From assembly GCA_002298915.1 (NCBI GenBank), contig DBML01000029.1, positions 62,001 to 126,000 of the forward strand: a stretch of DNA of 64,000 bases. Reading direction: 5' to 3'. The position numbers were made by a program, and so were the translations under genes. The notes beneath the pieces are model-generated. The model made no database searches. It worked only from the letters and a program-made list of their open reading frames with translations, and was not told the origin of the DNA. This stretch comes from Clostridium sp. UBA699. GTDB taxonomy: Bacteria > Bacillota > Clostridia > Clostridiales > Clostridiaceae. Of the stretch, positions 14,588 to 23,384 are shown one piece after another. The number at the start of each line of letters is the position of its first letter. Within the stretch, counting starts at the first letter, position 1.

Positions 14588-15489
14588 TTCGCAGCCACCG
14601 CCTTTACCACAGTGCGTGTCATATTGACAGCGGTCTGAGCGGTATATACCGCACTCATGAGGTTGGCCTTGGTGCTGGTATCCAGTCCAAAGGCTCCGGC
14701 GATGCGGGGGATTTCTCCGGCTGCCAACATCAACCCCAGCCCCAGCAGAACGTGGTCTTTGATTACCATCAGACCTGCTATTAGGATTGTGGACTGGAGG
14801 AAGGCCGTAAGGCACAGGCCGATGATCTGCTTGCACCAGCTGACAAAACCGTCCAGATAACCTCTCGGAACACTAAACATATAAAGGCTGCCTACAGCTA
14901 TTTGGATGAGCAGGATTCCGCCACGCTTGAGGTTGGCGAAAAAAACCTTGATCACTGCATAGCCCATCATAATAAGAATAAACAGCATCATGATCGGGTT
15001 GATTGTGCTTCCAGCACCTCCAAACACGCCGGCTGTCCCTGCGCTGTCCAGACTTCCGGCCGAGGACAGCTGGCTGATGATGTTACCCGCGAGAGTATCA
15101 ACGCCGGAGCCATATCCGGTAATGCCGGCTGTGAAACTGCTCTGCAGGGAAACGGAGAGCTTATACAGCTCCACTGGCACCGTGGAAAACAGCCCCACTG
15201 CCAGAAAGCCCTTGAGAATGTTGAGCGCTGTGTCCTTAATGCTTCCTCGGCCGGACTGATACTCAATGCCGCACTCAAAGATGGATACCACCAATCCTGT
15301 GCCGTATAGCGCCCAAGCCAGATAGAAAAAGAACAGTACAATGGATTTCACCCAGGTCATTTCGAACAGATCGGCGCCCATATTGCCCATAGCAGAAAAA
15401 AAGTTGCCGAGAAAGCCAATGATCTGGCCATAGACCCAATCCAGAATCTGTTTCAGCACAGTATCAGCTGCAAAGTCCCATATGAACAT
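14584..15489 (-). CDS. VirB6/TrbL-like channel membrane protein
   Basis: About 301 residues from the ATG at 15489, 8 bases after AGGAGG; in-frame GTG/ATG codons lie just upstream. Five or more membrane segments (for example WVKSIVLFFFYLAWALYGTGLVVS, NPIMMLFILIMMGYAVIKVFF, and two near 215-260), with a Gly/Ser-rich loop around 145-175. This is the layout of TrbL/VirB6 proteins that form the inner channel. It lies downstream of the VirB2-like gene and a terminator-like hairpin and overlaps the DUF4406-like gene. Confidence 0.82.
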   Translation of the reverse strand: MFIWDFAADTVLKQILDWVYGQIIGFLGNFFSAMGNMGADLFEMTWVKSIVLFFFYLAWALYGTGLVVSIFECGIEYQSGRGSIKDTALNILKGFLAVGLFSTVPVELYKLSVSLQSSFTAGITGYGSGVDTLAGNIISQLSSAGSLDSAGTAGVFGGAGSTINPIMMLFILIMMGYAVIKVFFANLKRGGILLIQIAVGSLYMFSVPRGYLDGFVSWCKQIIGLCLTAFLQSTILIAGLMVIKDHVLLGLGLMLAAGEIPRIAGAFGLDTSTKANLMSAVYTAQTAVNMTRTVVKAVAAK

Positions 15490-15507
15490 GGGCATCACCT
15501 CCTTGAC

Positions 15508-15543
15508 AAAAAAATAAGGGAGCCTGTCATTTTACAAGCTCCC
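15508..15543 (-). terminator. Terminator-like hairpin before virB6
   Basis: GGGAGC (15518-15523) pairs with GCTCCC (15538-15543), extended by TGT/ACA. On the minus strand TTATTTTTTT follows. Confidence 0.65.
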
Positions 15544-15554
15544 GAAAAGTTGTT

Positions 15555-16007
15555 TTAGATGCCTCGCATTGTCAGGCCGTTTTCGCTCTGTCCCGACTGC
15601 TCCATCTCCTGCGTAGGTTCCCTGAACACGTCAAGGTAATTGTTGATGGCCTCGGATATCTGATCATAGTCCGCTTTATTCGGCTTATAGACATACCAAT
15701 CGATTTCCTCTCCATACCTCCATATGTACGGAGTGATGCCATTCCTGAAGTTTGGGTTGCTGACCGCTTTCTTACCAAACAGGTCAGAAAATCGAAGCGT
15801 TACAGCGTCTACCGGTCCGTCATTTCGATTGATGACGGTTGCCTTGATCGCCTCGTAATGGTCCGCTATCCCCATCGTGACGAATTCAATTCTCACACGG
15901 AGATTGTCGGTGAGTCTCCCGAAAAAAGCCCTTCCGACGAATTTTTTATCAGAGATGGCTGTGTCATTTCCGAACAGCCTGCGAAGCTCCTGTTCAAAGT
16001 AATTCAT
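15555..16007 (-). CDS. Unknown ICE protein with C-terminal tail
   Basis: 150 residues from the ATG at 16007 (MNYFEQELRRLFG), 7 bases after AGGAGG. A compact alpha/beta protein containing RVRIEFVTMGIADHYEAIKATVINR and GEEIDWYVYKP, then a Gln/Glu-rich linker and the tail NGLTMRGI. I know similar hypothetical proteins from ICEs but no function. It lies between the VirB2-like and VirB6-like genes. Confidence 0.7.
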   Translation of the reverse strand: MNYFEQELRRLFGNDTAISDKKFVGRAFFGRLTDNLRVRIEFVTMGIADHYEAIKATVINRNDGPVDAVTLRFSDLFGKKAVSNPNFRNGITPYIWRYGEEIDWYVYKPNKADYDQISEAINNYLDVFREPTQEMEQSGQSENGLTMRGI

Positions 16008-16018
16008 TTTCATACCTC

Positions 16019-16357
16019 CTACATTCCAAGGATAGACCAGATGTAAAGCGGAGCCGTTAACGTGAACACCAAACAGGCAAACAGAATCGCCGGCGCGGCC
16101 CATTCGAACTGACCATGCTTCCGATAATCAAAATAAGCCGTACCGAGCTTGGCGAAGAAAAACACCGCCAGAACCAGGTCTATCGCAGGGAATACAACTT
16201 TATTGACCACTGTTTTAATCTGGCTGGAGGCATCGTTCCATGTGTTCTCTATCGCACCAGCCACATCACCGGAGGGTGCAGCATAGACGGTTGTTGCAAA
16301 GAGGCAGGTCAGAAGAAGAACGATACAGAAAACCGAGAGAATACGTTTCATTTTCAT
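16019..16357 (-). CDS. VirB2-like (DUF3852-type) small membrane protein
   Basis: 112 residues beginning MKMKRILSVFCIVLLLTC. A signal peptide ending near VYAAPSG is followed by a short amphipathic region and two membrane segments (VVFPAIDLVLAVFFFAKLG and APAILFACLVFTLTAPLYIW). This matches the layout of VirB2/TrbC pilin subunits and of the DUF3852 family in Clostridia ICEs. It follows the 574-residue exported-protein gene across a terminator hairpin and precedes virB6, as in many type IV operons. Confidence 0.72.
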   Translation of the reverse strand: MKMKRILSVFCIVLLLTCLFATTVYAAPSGDVAGAIENTWNDASSQIKTVVNKVVFPAIDLVLAVFFFAKLGTAYFDYRKHGQFEWAAPAILFACLVFTLTAPLYIWSILGM

Positions 16358-16393
16358 AGAATACTTCCACCTTTCCATATAATTTTTTACATG

Positions 16394-16431
16394 AAAAAGG
16401 ACCGCAAAGATGTCACTCTGCGATCCTTTTT
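16394..16431. terminator. Terminator-like hairpin upstream of the VirB2-like gene
   Basis: AAAAAGGACCGCA (16394-16406) pairs with TGCGATCCTTTTT (16419-16431) with one mismatch. A/T-runs at both ends allow either direction. Confidence 0.65.
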
Positions 16432-16443
16432 CTTTTCTGAGGC

Positions 16444-18141
16444 TTAGGGTTTTACAGGGGCGATATGCCAGTCCGACCAGAGGTTGCCCTGTATAGCGAC
16501 AGAGTCTGTGAGGTTGGCTGACAACATTCCGGCTGGCGTCCAACAGTCAATGAGCCATGTATATGCCGTGTAGCTTCCGTCCGGGAACCAGATGGGCGTG
16601 AAGTGTGTACGGCGTTTATAGGTCGAGTATTTGTTGGACGCGAACTCAAATTTAGCGTTGTATCCGGATTGCGTCTGCTCCAGCAGCCGCCAGTATGTTT
16701 TGTATTGAAATTCGGGGAAATAGGTCACGGCGGTCTGTGCATCTGTTACTGCCGAGGACTGATTGGTACTGACATTCGCCGTAGTGGTCTGGTTGATGCC
16801 ATAGCCACTTTTCATACTTTTGCCCGAAGCGGTGGGGTTTTTGGCATCCGGGACAATGCTCATTGTAGCAGAAAGACTTGCGCTATATGAAATCCAGTCG
16901 AACTCCCACCAGCCTTCGTCTACCCAATATCCGGTATCTTCGCCCGTAGAAATCCATACCCAATTGGCATGCCACCAGGGACGCCAGATTCCCCACGAAG
17001 CAGAGGTGTTCTGCGCTTTGCTTGGTACAGACGGTTTGGTGTAGGAGTTGTTGCGGTCATCCGCCACCGGATTGGGGGGATCATTCCCTGAGAGATCGAC
17101 GATCTTTGCTGTGATAGTCCCCTGACTTGCCGAACCGCTGCCAGTTACTGATACGTAAATGGTCATCGTTTGTGGAATGACTGGTGTTGTCCAGTGCACC
17201 CACACCAGCTGGCTGTCACCTGACGGATAATACACGCCGCTTACCGTGTAGGTTTGTCCGCCGATAGTAAATCTAACCGTGACAGGATGATCCGGATCGG
17301 CCTGTCCGCCCCGCACAGTCACCGAGGTGATGACCTCTGTGTTTACACGGTATTCGTAGTCAACCGTGCTGGCCTCAGGTGGGTCAGCTTGGGCACCGTT
17401 AAACCGCACAATCCCAAGCCCAAGGGATGAGATGATGTCCGTATTCGAAGCAGCGGTAGTCGTAGAGCCGTTCCATGCTGGATAGCCGAGATCTGGAGTT
17501 TCCAAGAACATTGCCAGCGGCAGGTTTTTGTGGCTGAGTGACACCATCTTACTCCGTAAGCCTCCACCAAGTTGCTGGTCAAAAAGTGCGGCTTCCATGG
17601 CAGTCATGGCATACTTGGTTCCTCCAAATGTCAAATAGGCAATCGGCTCTAAAAGAAGCTTGTATTGTCCATTTGTCAGAACATCATAATTCATACCTGT
17701 TACGTCCGCTATTCTCATGACAATGTACTCTGAGCAGAAATACCGCTTTATTTCATCTATACTTGCCTGTCCACTGCCAGAACTAATAATGCGTGGTATT
17801 GTCTCTCCTGGATTGTAGTAAGTATAGCCATTTACATGAGGGGTAAGCGATGCTCCATTATTATACTGTAGTTTACTTACTTTCCCAAAGTGTATGATCG
17901 TTCCGGGTGGAGTTTTATTTGTAAAATCCACAGGTGTTGATACAATTGCCCGGTCACTAGCACGAACAACGGTTATCCTAACACCTTCATCTCCAACATT
18001 CCAATAGTTTTCACTGCTACCACTACCCATGCCCCCGCCTCCGTTGTCAATATTTCCTTCCCCTTCAGCATGAGCCACGGTAGGTAATAGGAGCGATATC
18101 ATTAGCACCAAGACCAGTATTTTGATCCATTTAGGTTTCAT
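16444..18141 (-). CDS. Large exported protein of unknown function
   Basis: 565 residues from the ATG at 18141 (GGAGGT site). A cleavable signal peptide (KILVLVLMISLLLPTVAHAEG) is followed by a Gly/Ser-rich stretch and beta-rich sequence with many Tyr, Trp and Thr; a Trp-rich patch lies around 390-420 (WGIWRPWWHANWVW). No LPXTG, SLH or C-terminal membrane anchor is seen. It lies between the pilus module and the VirB2-like gene and could be a surface part of the mating apparatus. I cannot name its family with certainty. Confidence 0.7.
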   Translation of the reverse strand: MKPKWIKILVLVLMISLLLPTVAHAEGEGNIDNGGGGMGSGSSENYWNVGDEGVRITVVRASDRAIVSTPVDFTNKTPPGTIIHFGKVSKLQYNNGASLTPHVNGYTYYNPGETIPRIISSGSGQASIDEIKRYFCSEYIVMRIADVTGMNYDVLTNGQYKLLLEPIAYLTFGGTKYAMTAMEAALFDQQLGGGLRSKMVSLSHKNLPLAMFLETPDLGYPAWNGSTTTAASNTDIISSLGLGIVRFNGAQADPPEASTVDYEYRVNTEVITSVTVRGGQADPDHPVTVRFTIGGQTYTVSGVYYPSGDSQLVWVHWTTPVIPQTMTIYVSVTGSGSASQGTITAKIVDLSGNDPPNPVADDRNNSYTKPSVPSKAQNTSASWGIWRPWWHANWVWISTGEDTGYWVDEGWWEFDWISYSASLSATMSIVPDAKNPTASGKSMKSGYGINQTTTANVSTNQSSAVTDAQTAVTYFPEFQYKTYWRLLEQTQSGYNAKFEFASNKYSTYKRRTHFTPIWFPDGSYTAYTWLIDCWTPAGMLSANLTDSVAIQGNLWSDWHIAPVKP

Positions 18142-18159
18142 AGCATACCTCCGAAAAAC

Positions 18160-18196
18160 AAAAGGCACCGTTCACAATTGATAAACAGTGCCTTTT
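18160..18196. terminator. Terminator-like hairpin upstream of the exported-protein gene
   Basis: AAAAGGCACCGTT (18160-18172) pairs with AACAGTGCCTTTT (18184-18196), one mismatch, A/T-runs included in the stem. Confidence 0.65.
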
Positions 18197-18217
18197 GACT
18201 ATTATTAAACTTTGTAT

Positions 18218-18748
18218 TTAATCCATGTTGCCGACTTGCTTATTTATATCGCCTTCACCATCAACTGATGTTCCTGAATTTGCGCCTTCATCATCTACCC
18301 AGCCAAATCCCGGTACCCAAACCTGACCTTTTGAATTCTTATCTCCGGATTTCGGTGTTGCCGGTGTTGAGGATGAGGATGTACTGCTGTCTGGCTTTTG
18401 AGAAGGATTCGTTTTTGCTTCCTCCGAAGGCTCGGCGGGTTTGGTCACTTCAGCCTGAATGCTCTGATCCGTTCCGGTGGAATCTCCAGTATCTGTCACC
18501 TGGGAAGCTGATTCGGTCGGGGTTATAGGCTGTACGCTAACTTCTGGCATGGGGGTCGGGGTTTTCGTAGCCGCAGGGGTTGGAACCGAAGGGGTCGCGG
18601 TGTTTGTTGCCGCAGTTGAGGGCTGTACATCCGCTTCTTTGGGCGCCTTTGCCGTAAACTGCGAGGCTATCGCTATAACAAGGACGACACACACGACACC
18701 GAGTCCGGCAAGCGTGAGCCGCTTTTTTGCTTTTTCTGTCAGTTTCAT
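18218..18748 (-). CDS. DUF6550-like membrane-anchored protein
   Basis: 176 residues. A membrane segment at about 11-31 (LTLAGLGVVCVVLVIAIA) is followed by a long Pro/Thr/Ser/Glu-rich spacer and a short C-terminal module containing GQVWVPGFGWVDDEG, the recognisable core of the DUF6550 family of Clostridia ICEs (recalled). The layout suggests a wall-spanning stalk presenting a small domain. It directly precedes the exported-protein gene and follows the prepilin genes. Confidence 0.68.
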   Translation of the reverse strand: MKLTEKAKKRLTLAGLGVVCVVLVIAIASQFTAKAPKEADVQPSTAATNTATPSVPTPAATKTPTPMPEVSVQPITPTESASQVTDTGDSTGTDQSIQAEVTKPAEPSEEAKTNPSQKPDSSTSSSSTPATPKSGDKNSKGQVWVPGFGWVDDEGANSGTSVDGEGDINKQVGNMD

Positions 18749-18849
18749 GGTATGTTACCTCCTTTTTCATGTTGGTTGTCAATTTCCTTTTTTCAGTATC
18801 ACACATTACCACAGACTTTTCCATAAGTCTATGGACCACGCTTCAGAAC

Positions 18850-19401
18850 CTAAAATAAAGGCATATATTTTGCCTGAACCTTGAGATTGATTATCATCGG
18901 CGGCAGAAGGTTCCCGGCAAAGGATACCGGAACCTCCAGCCGTATCATTGTATCAGCCAGGAAGCCGTTCGTATTGTCAGGATTCGACGGGGCCAGCGGC
19001 ATGTTCCGTAGGCTGACGGACAGTCCGGATAGCTTGAATTCCACGTTACTTCCGGTATATTTTACTTGGTAGCCGTTCTCCTGCGTAAGCCCCAGCACCT
19101 TGTCCAGCCGGCTGTAAATGTCGCCGTAATTGAGACTTTGCTCGAACTCGGCCGCCGAGGGCTGGTATGCTCCGCTATAGCCCTCCCTCACGCCGTGATA
19201 CACGTTTTCATAATTATCGTTTACCGTCGAAATCACAGCGGATTGTACCGCATCCCGGACACCCTGCGCGATGATCATCAGCCGAATGCCTTCGGAAGCG
19301 GCGCAAAGGAACAGCAGCAGAGCCAGGGTGACCGCAACGGTGAGGGGAAAGGCTGTCCCTTTCTTGCTTTTGAGTATAGCACATAATTTTCCATTTGTCA
19401 C
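18850..19401 (-). CDS. TadE-like pseudopilin
   Basis: 183 residues. After a short basic start (KSKKGTAFPL) comes one hydrophobic helix (TVAVTLALLLFLCAASEGIRL) and then a soluble domain starting AQGVRDAVQSAVISTVNDN. This is the form of TadE/F pseudopilins of Tad pili. It overlaps the DUF4320-like gene by 4 bases and is the last pilus gene of the run. Confidence 0.68.
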   Translation of the reverse strand: MTNGKLCAILKSKKGTAFPLTVAVTLALLLFLCAASEGIRLMIIAQGVRDAVQSAVISTVNDNYENVYHGVREGYSGAYQPSAAEFEQSLNYGDIYSRLDKVLGLTQENGYQVKYTGSNVEFKLSGLSVSLRNMPLAPSNPDNTNGFLADTMIRLEVPVSFAGNLLPPMIINLKVQAKYMPLF

Positions 19402-19793
19402 TTGTAATACACCTCGCTCTTACCGGACGCTTCAGCCTTCAGAGTAACAGGGAAGCTTCCAAAGCCGCCGAACAGCCCAATATCCGCCTGAGTGGTGAGC
19501 GTTACGGTGAATTCCTCGTTCAACTGGATTCTTCCAGTTTTCGACCATGTAATATTTGGAGTCAGCCCTGTCTGTTCCGTCAGGACCTGCGCCCGGAGGG
19601 TGGTTTCCGTGCCGACGCGTCCGGCGATCTCCGCTTCCCGGCACAGCTCTGAGGCGTAAGTGTCCAGCTTGTTTTTCGTTATGAATACCGGCATGACGCT
19701 GACAGCAACAGCGAGAACCAGCATGACACACAGCACCAGCACTGCCACATCGATATACCCCTCGCCGCGCTGGGAACGGAGGAGCTTCAGCAT
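19398..19793 (-). CDS. DUF4320-like prepilin
   Basis: 131 residues from the ATG at 19793 (AGGGGG site). The N-terminus SQRGEGYIDVAV followed by LVLCVMLVLAVAVSVMPV is a class III-like prepilin signal, with Gly then Glu before the hydrophobic helix. It is nearly the same as SQRGEGFVDTA in the small protein at 25517-25780, so both are likely substrates of the prepilin peptidase at 25102. DUF4320 is recalled for such ICE proteins. The start overlaps the preceding stop. Confidence 0.72.
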   Translation of the reverse strand: MLKLLRSQRGEGYIDVAVLVLCVMLVLAVAVSVMPVFITKNKLDTYASELCREAEIAGRVGTETTLRAQVLTEQTGLTPNITWSKTGRIQLNEEFTVTLTTQADIGLFGGFGSFPVTLKAEASGKSEVYYK

Positions 19794-20164
19794 AAGCGTA
19801 CCCCCTCGTTCTGTTCCGGGGTCTGCCCATCCTCCAGCATGGCATAGTCCCCCTCTCCCAGCCCTTTGTCGGCGATGTTCCAGAGCACATGGTCCATTTC
19901 GTCGGCATGGGACACATTCTGCTCCGCCAGCCACTGGTCGCTCACTAACTGGAGCGGGTTATCAAACCGGAGCAGGTAATCCGCATAATCCGGATTACAG
20001 CCACCCATAAGCTCATCATAGACGAGCTTTACCGCGGCGATCTCCGCGGCCTGCTCAATGAGGTCGGAAGCGGGTCGGTCCTGGAGCTGCTGGAGGTAGG
20101 TGCGGTAGTTTGCCTCAATCCGTTCCTGCAGCTTCTTTTCAAGTTTTTTTCTTTCCATATCCAT
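19787..20164 (-). CDS. DUF3848-like cytoplasmic protein
   Basis: 125 residues, charged and helical (KKLEKKLQERIEANYRTYL, then PASDLIEQAAEIAAVKLVYDEL). It resembles the DUF3848 family as I recall it. No membrane segment. Set between tadC and the DUF4320-like prepilin with an overlapping stop/start, it may be an assembly or regulatory factor of the pilus, but nothing in the sequence shows that. Confidence 0.6.
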   Translation of the reverse strand: MDMERKKLEKKLQERIEANYRTYLQQLQDRPASDLIEQAAEIAAVKLVYDELMGGCNPDYADYLLRFDNPLQLVSDQWLAEQNVSHADEMDHVLWNIADKGLGEGDYAMLEDGQTPEQNEGVRLC

Positions 20165-20179
20165 ATGGGTTCCTCCTTT

Positions 20180-21052
20180 TTAAAACATGTTGCCAAGGGA
20201 CGTTAAGATCTGAACCGCGATGATCGCCATATATGTCAGCAAAAAACACATCAGCATCACGAAGGAAAACACGCGGATTTTCGGCGGGATTTTCTGCGCC
20301 TGTCCCTTGAGCCGCTGGAGCTCCAGTGCCTTGAAGTCATGAGCCAGCATCTGAAAATACACGGCGCTGTCATCGCCCCGTAGGACGCCGATGAGTCCTC
20401 TTACTACATCGGACAGCATGGGCGAGTTGAGCCTTGCTTCAAACCGGGTCAGGGCGGCCTCGTAGGATGAGGAGCGCATGTCGGCTGTCAGCACATCCAG
20501 CTCCCGCACGAAGGAAGGACCGGCGTTTTTCTTGTAATTCTCCAGCATTGCAAGTACATCTCGGCTGGATTTTAAGGTCTGCTCGACCGTCGCCACAAAC
20601 CGGGGCAGCTCGCCCTCGATCTGATCGCGTTTTGCCTTCAGTCGTTCATCAGCCTTGCGGATTTCCTTAAAGTAGGTCAGAACAGCGAGGATGATCAGGA
20701 CCGGCGTGACCAAAGGAAGCAGGAGCAGACATGGAATAGCGCCCAGCAGGATGGCTCCGGCCTTGGTGATGGCGTAGGCTGCGTAGACCTCCGGGGTCAT
20801 GGAGTAGCCTGCAGCCTTGAGGATATTTGCCATCCGGCTGTGCTTGTACTCATCCATGCGGATATGCTTTGACAGCCGGACCGCGCCGGACATGATCCAG
20901 GCTTCTATGGTTTTTGCGGCTTTTTTGTTACCTTTTCCTGCCTCCAGCATAGCCTTGGCCGCTTTCATGGTGGGCAGCTTCAGAATATCCGAGAGGACAA
21001 AAAACAGCCCCGCGGCAAGCAGGATTCCTGCTAAAAATAATTGCTTTATCAT
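20180..21052 (-). CDS. tadC: TadC-like pilus platform protein (GspF domain)
   Basis: About 290 residues from the ATG at 21052 (AGGAGGTG site 8 bases away; a GTG at 21061 is in frame). One N-terminal membrane helix, a central pair (GAILLGAIPCLLLLPLVTPVLIILAVLTYF), the cytoplasmic GspF-like helical domain (DQIEGELPRFVATVEQTLKS) and a C-terminal helix (FSFVMLMCFLLTYMAIIAV). Together with TadB it forms the inner membrane platform driven by TadA. Confidence 0.82.
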   Translation of the reverse strand: MIKQLFLAGILLAAGLFFVLSDILKLPTMKAAKAMLEAGKGNKKAAKTIEAWIMSGAVRLSKHIRMDEYKHSRMANILKAAGYSMTPEVYAAYAITKAGAILLGAIPCLLLLPLVTPVLIILAVLTYFKEIRKADERLKAKRDQIEGELPRFVATVEQTLKSSRDVLAMLENYKKNAGPSFVRELDVLTADMRSSSYEAALTRFEARLNSPMLSDVVRGLIGVLRGDDSAVYFQMLAHDFKALELQRLKGQAQKIPPKIRVFSFVMLMCFLLTYMAIIAVQILTSLGNMF

Positions 21053-21057
21053 CTGCG

Positions 21058-21987
21058 TCACCTCCTGTATTCAATGGGCTTGGTCAGTCGGATCACAAAT
21101 GCCGTGGAAATAAAGATGGCAGCAGCACACACTGCCAGAATGATCTGTCCCACCACCGTATACATCAAGGTGTGGTACCAGTCCTTGTTGAGTAAATACA
21201 TGATGGGTACATTCCCAACCACCAGCATCGCCATGATAATGAATTCCTTCCGGGGTTCGAATACCAGGTATTCCAGCTCCGCGTTAACAATGCGCATGTC
21301 GGACAGCTTGCTGACAATGGGGGTCAGGGTGGTTTTCAGGCTTCGGTCGTACTGGCAGGCGGCGATGGCGTCACACCACTCCCGGAAAACCTCGTTTTCA
21401 ATTTTCGGCTTCATCGCATGGAGAGCATCGTCAATGTCCGGACTGATGAGCTTTACCTGCGCCAGAAATCCGGCAAAAACACTCCGGACCGGTGGGTTTA
21501 GGTAGGGGAGACTTTCCTCCACCGCCGTCACGATATCCTCGTTCCGCAGATATGCCGTGGTGATGATGGATAAAGCCGTTTCCAGCTCGGCGGCGATGTT
21601 CTTTTTGTAGTGGCTTGATGTCAATCGGACGTACCAGAACGGAAGAAACATCATACCGACTGCCAGCACCGGCACCAGAAAAACATTCCCCATGAGGATG
21701 GCAAGGCTGGCGCCGCCGGCAAAGCACAGCAGGGATGCCGCGCAGATAAGGGAAAAGCGGCTGCTCCGTCCGGTGATCTTGAGGATTTCCTGCACCTCCG
21801 TGATCTCTCGCCGGAAAAAGGACATTTTTTTGCGCCGGGCGGCCTCGTTGATCTCTGAACGGATACTCTTGTTTTTCCGGGTCAGAAACCCGAAGAGGCC
21901 GTCGGTAAACGCAAGGGGTGAGATTCCGAGCAACAGAAAAGCGCCGGCAATCATACCGACGCAGGCAATTAAAAGGATTGCGGTCAA
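21058..21987 (-). CDS. tadB: TadB-like pilus platform protein
   Basis: 309 residues starting with TTG inside a TTGA overlap with the tadA stop, 7 bases after AGGAGGTG. N-terminal helix, a central hydrophobic pair (around 85-125), a GspF-type helical domain (AAELETALSIITTAYLRNED) and C-terminal helices. Partner of the TadC-like protein. The non-ATG overlapping start suggests translation coupled to the ATPase gene. Confidence 0.82.
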   Translation of the reverse strand: MTAILLIACVGMIAGAFLLLGISPLAFTDGLFGFLTRKNKSIRSEINEAARRKKMSFFRREITEVQEILKITGRSSRFSLICAASLLCFAGGASLAILMGNVFLVPVLAVGMMFLPFWYVRLTSSHYKKNIAAELETALSIITTAYLRNEDIVTAVEESLPYLNPPVRSVFAGFLAQVKLISPDIDDALHAMKPKIENEVFREWCDAIAACQYDRSLKTTLTPIVSKLSDMRIVNAELEYLVFEPRKEFIIMAMLVVGNVPIMYLLNKDWYHTLMYTVVGQIILAVCAAAIFISTAFVIRLTKPIEYRR

Positions 21988-23384
21988 GCTACTGCACCTC
22001 CTGTCGAAAGAACGCGGTTTAAGGTGTCCTGAGGCATCCCGTTTTCCAGAAAGCGCTTCTGCAGGCTGGGTGAAATCCCCTGTACCGCCCGGTGGTTCCC
22101 GTTGATGATGAACTTCCCGTTTTCCACGCGGTTCTCGGTGATCTGGAACTGGAAGAGGCTGCGGTAATTCCTTGTACCGTCTGGAAGGATTTCACACTCC
22201 ATAACCTCCATGAGACGACGCTGTTTGTTTTCGAGCTGCTTGGCGAATACCACAATGGGGAACGCCTCGGTAACCAGATCCATCAGTGTGTTATCCGCCA
22301 TATCATACTTGCGCTTGCATAGGGTGACCATGCGACGCCAGGTGGCTTCACAACTGTTGGAGTGGATGGTGGTCAGCACCGTGTGACCGGTTCTGGCTGA
22401 CTCCTGGGCGGCGTAGGCTTCCGGTCCGCGCATCTCACCCACACAAATGATCTCAGGATTAAAGCGCAGAGCCATGTCCAGTAGGATGTCCTGATCGATA
22501 TTCTGTTTTTCATTTTCACTGAACCGGGTCAAAGTATGGATGACGCTGTTTGTGATCTTGCCGTCCATCTGCCGGATCAGCGCCAGCTCACGGGAGCCGT
22601 TCTCAATGGTAAATATTCTTTTGTTATCGGGGATGGTAGTCAGGAGCCATCCGGCCAGCGTGGTCTTGCCGGAGCTGGTTGCGCCAGCCACGCAGACGGA
22701 TATCCCATAACGCAGGCATTCCGCCAAAAAGTCCAGCATGGGTTCTGTGGCGGTGCCGCCCCGGATAAAGTCAGCCTTTTGCATGGACTGCGGGTTTACG
22801 ATACGGATACTGGCGGCAACGCCTACGTCCTCATCCACCAGTGGAGTTTTTAACGCCGCAATACGGATGTTCTTGCTTAGATGCCCCAGGATGGCGGGGC
22901 TTGCGTTGTCCAGTACCATACCGGACACATGGAGCATACGGCGAACCACATTGATTGCGTGAGCGGGGCTGTCAAACCGTTCGTCCAGCTTTCTGGTGTG
23001 ACCATTGCTGTACTGCACCTCTACATCGTTCCAGGCGTTAACGTCAATTTCTTCAATACCCGTGCCGAAGATATACTTGGTTAAAAACGAGAATTCCGCC
23101 ATCTCCGTGTATAAGGCATCCACCAGCTGCGTCTGCGTCATACCGGCCACAGTTAGGCGGTAATCCTGCACATACTTTGTGATATAGCGTTTGACCTGCG
23201 CCTTTACTTCCTCGGATCCTCCGTCCGTGATCAGCGTCGCGTATTTGCTGGAGATATACTCCTGCACATCCTGCAGCACCGAGCGGAACTCCCGGACCGT
23301 TTCCCCGGAGGAGAAGAACAGGTTCTGATTGCCCGTCATGTTTGGAGCAGATAAGATATCCGGCTGTCCTGATTCTTTTTTCAT
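21984..23384 (-). CDS. tadA: TadA/CpaF secretion ATPase
   Basis: 466 residues. Walker A GATSSGKTTLAGW at about 235, Walker B EIICVGEMRGPEAY, and the ARTGHTVLTTIHSNS box. These define the CpaF/TadA subfamily of hexameric secretion ATPases that power Tad/Flp pilus assembly. AAAGGAGGTG site. Start overlaps the TadZ stop by 4 bases. Confidence 0.92.
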   Translation of the reverse strand: MKKESGQPDILSAPNMTGNQNLFFSSGETVREFRSVLQDVQEYISSKYATLITDGGSEEVKAQVKRYITKYVQDYRLTVAGMTQTQLVDALYTEMAEFSFLTKYIFGTGIEEIDVNAWNDVEVQYSNGHTRKLDERFDSPAHAINVVRRMLHVSGMVLDNASPAILGHLSKNIRIAALKTPLVDEDVGVAASIRIVNPQSMQKADFIRGGTATEPMLDFLAECLRYGISVCVAGATSSGKTTLAGWLLTTIPDNKRIFTIENGSRELALIRQMDGKITNSVIHTLTRFSENEKQNIDQDILLDMALRFNPEIICVGEMRGPEAYAAQESARTGHTVLTTIHSNSCEATWRRMVTLCKRKYDMADNTLMDLVTEAFPIVVFAKQLENKQRRLMEVMECEILPDGTRNYRSLFQFQITENRVENGKFIINGNHRAVQGISPSLQKRFLENGMPQDTLNRVLSTGGAVA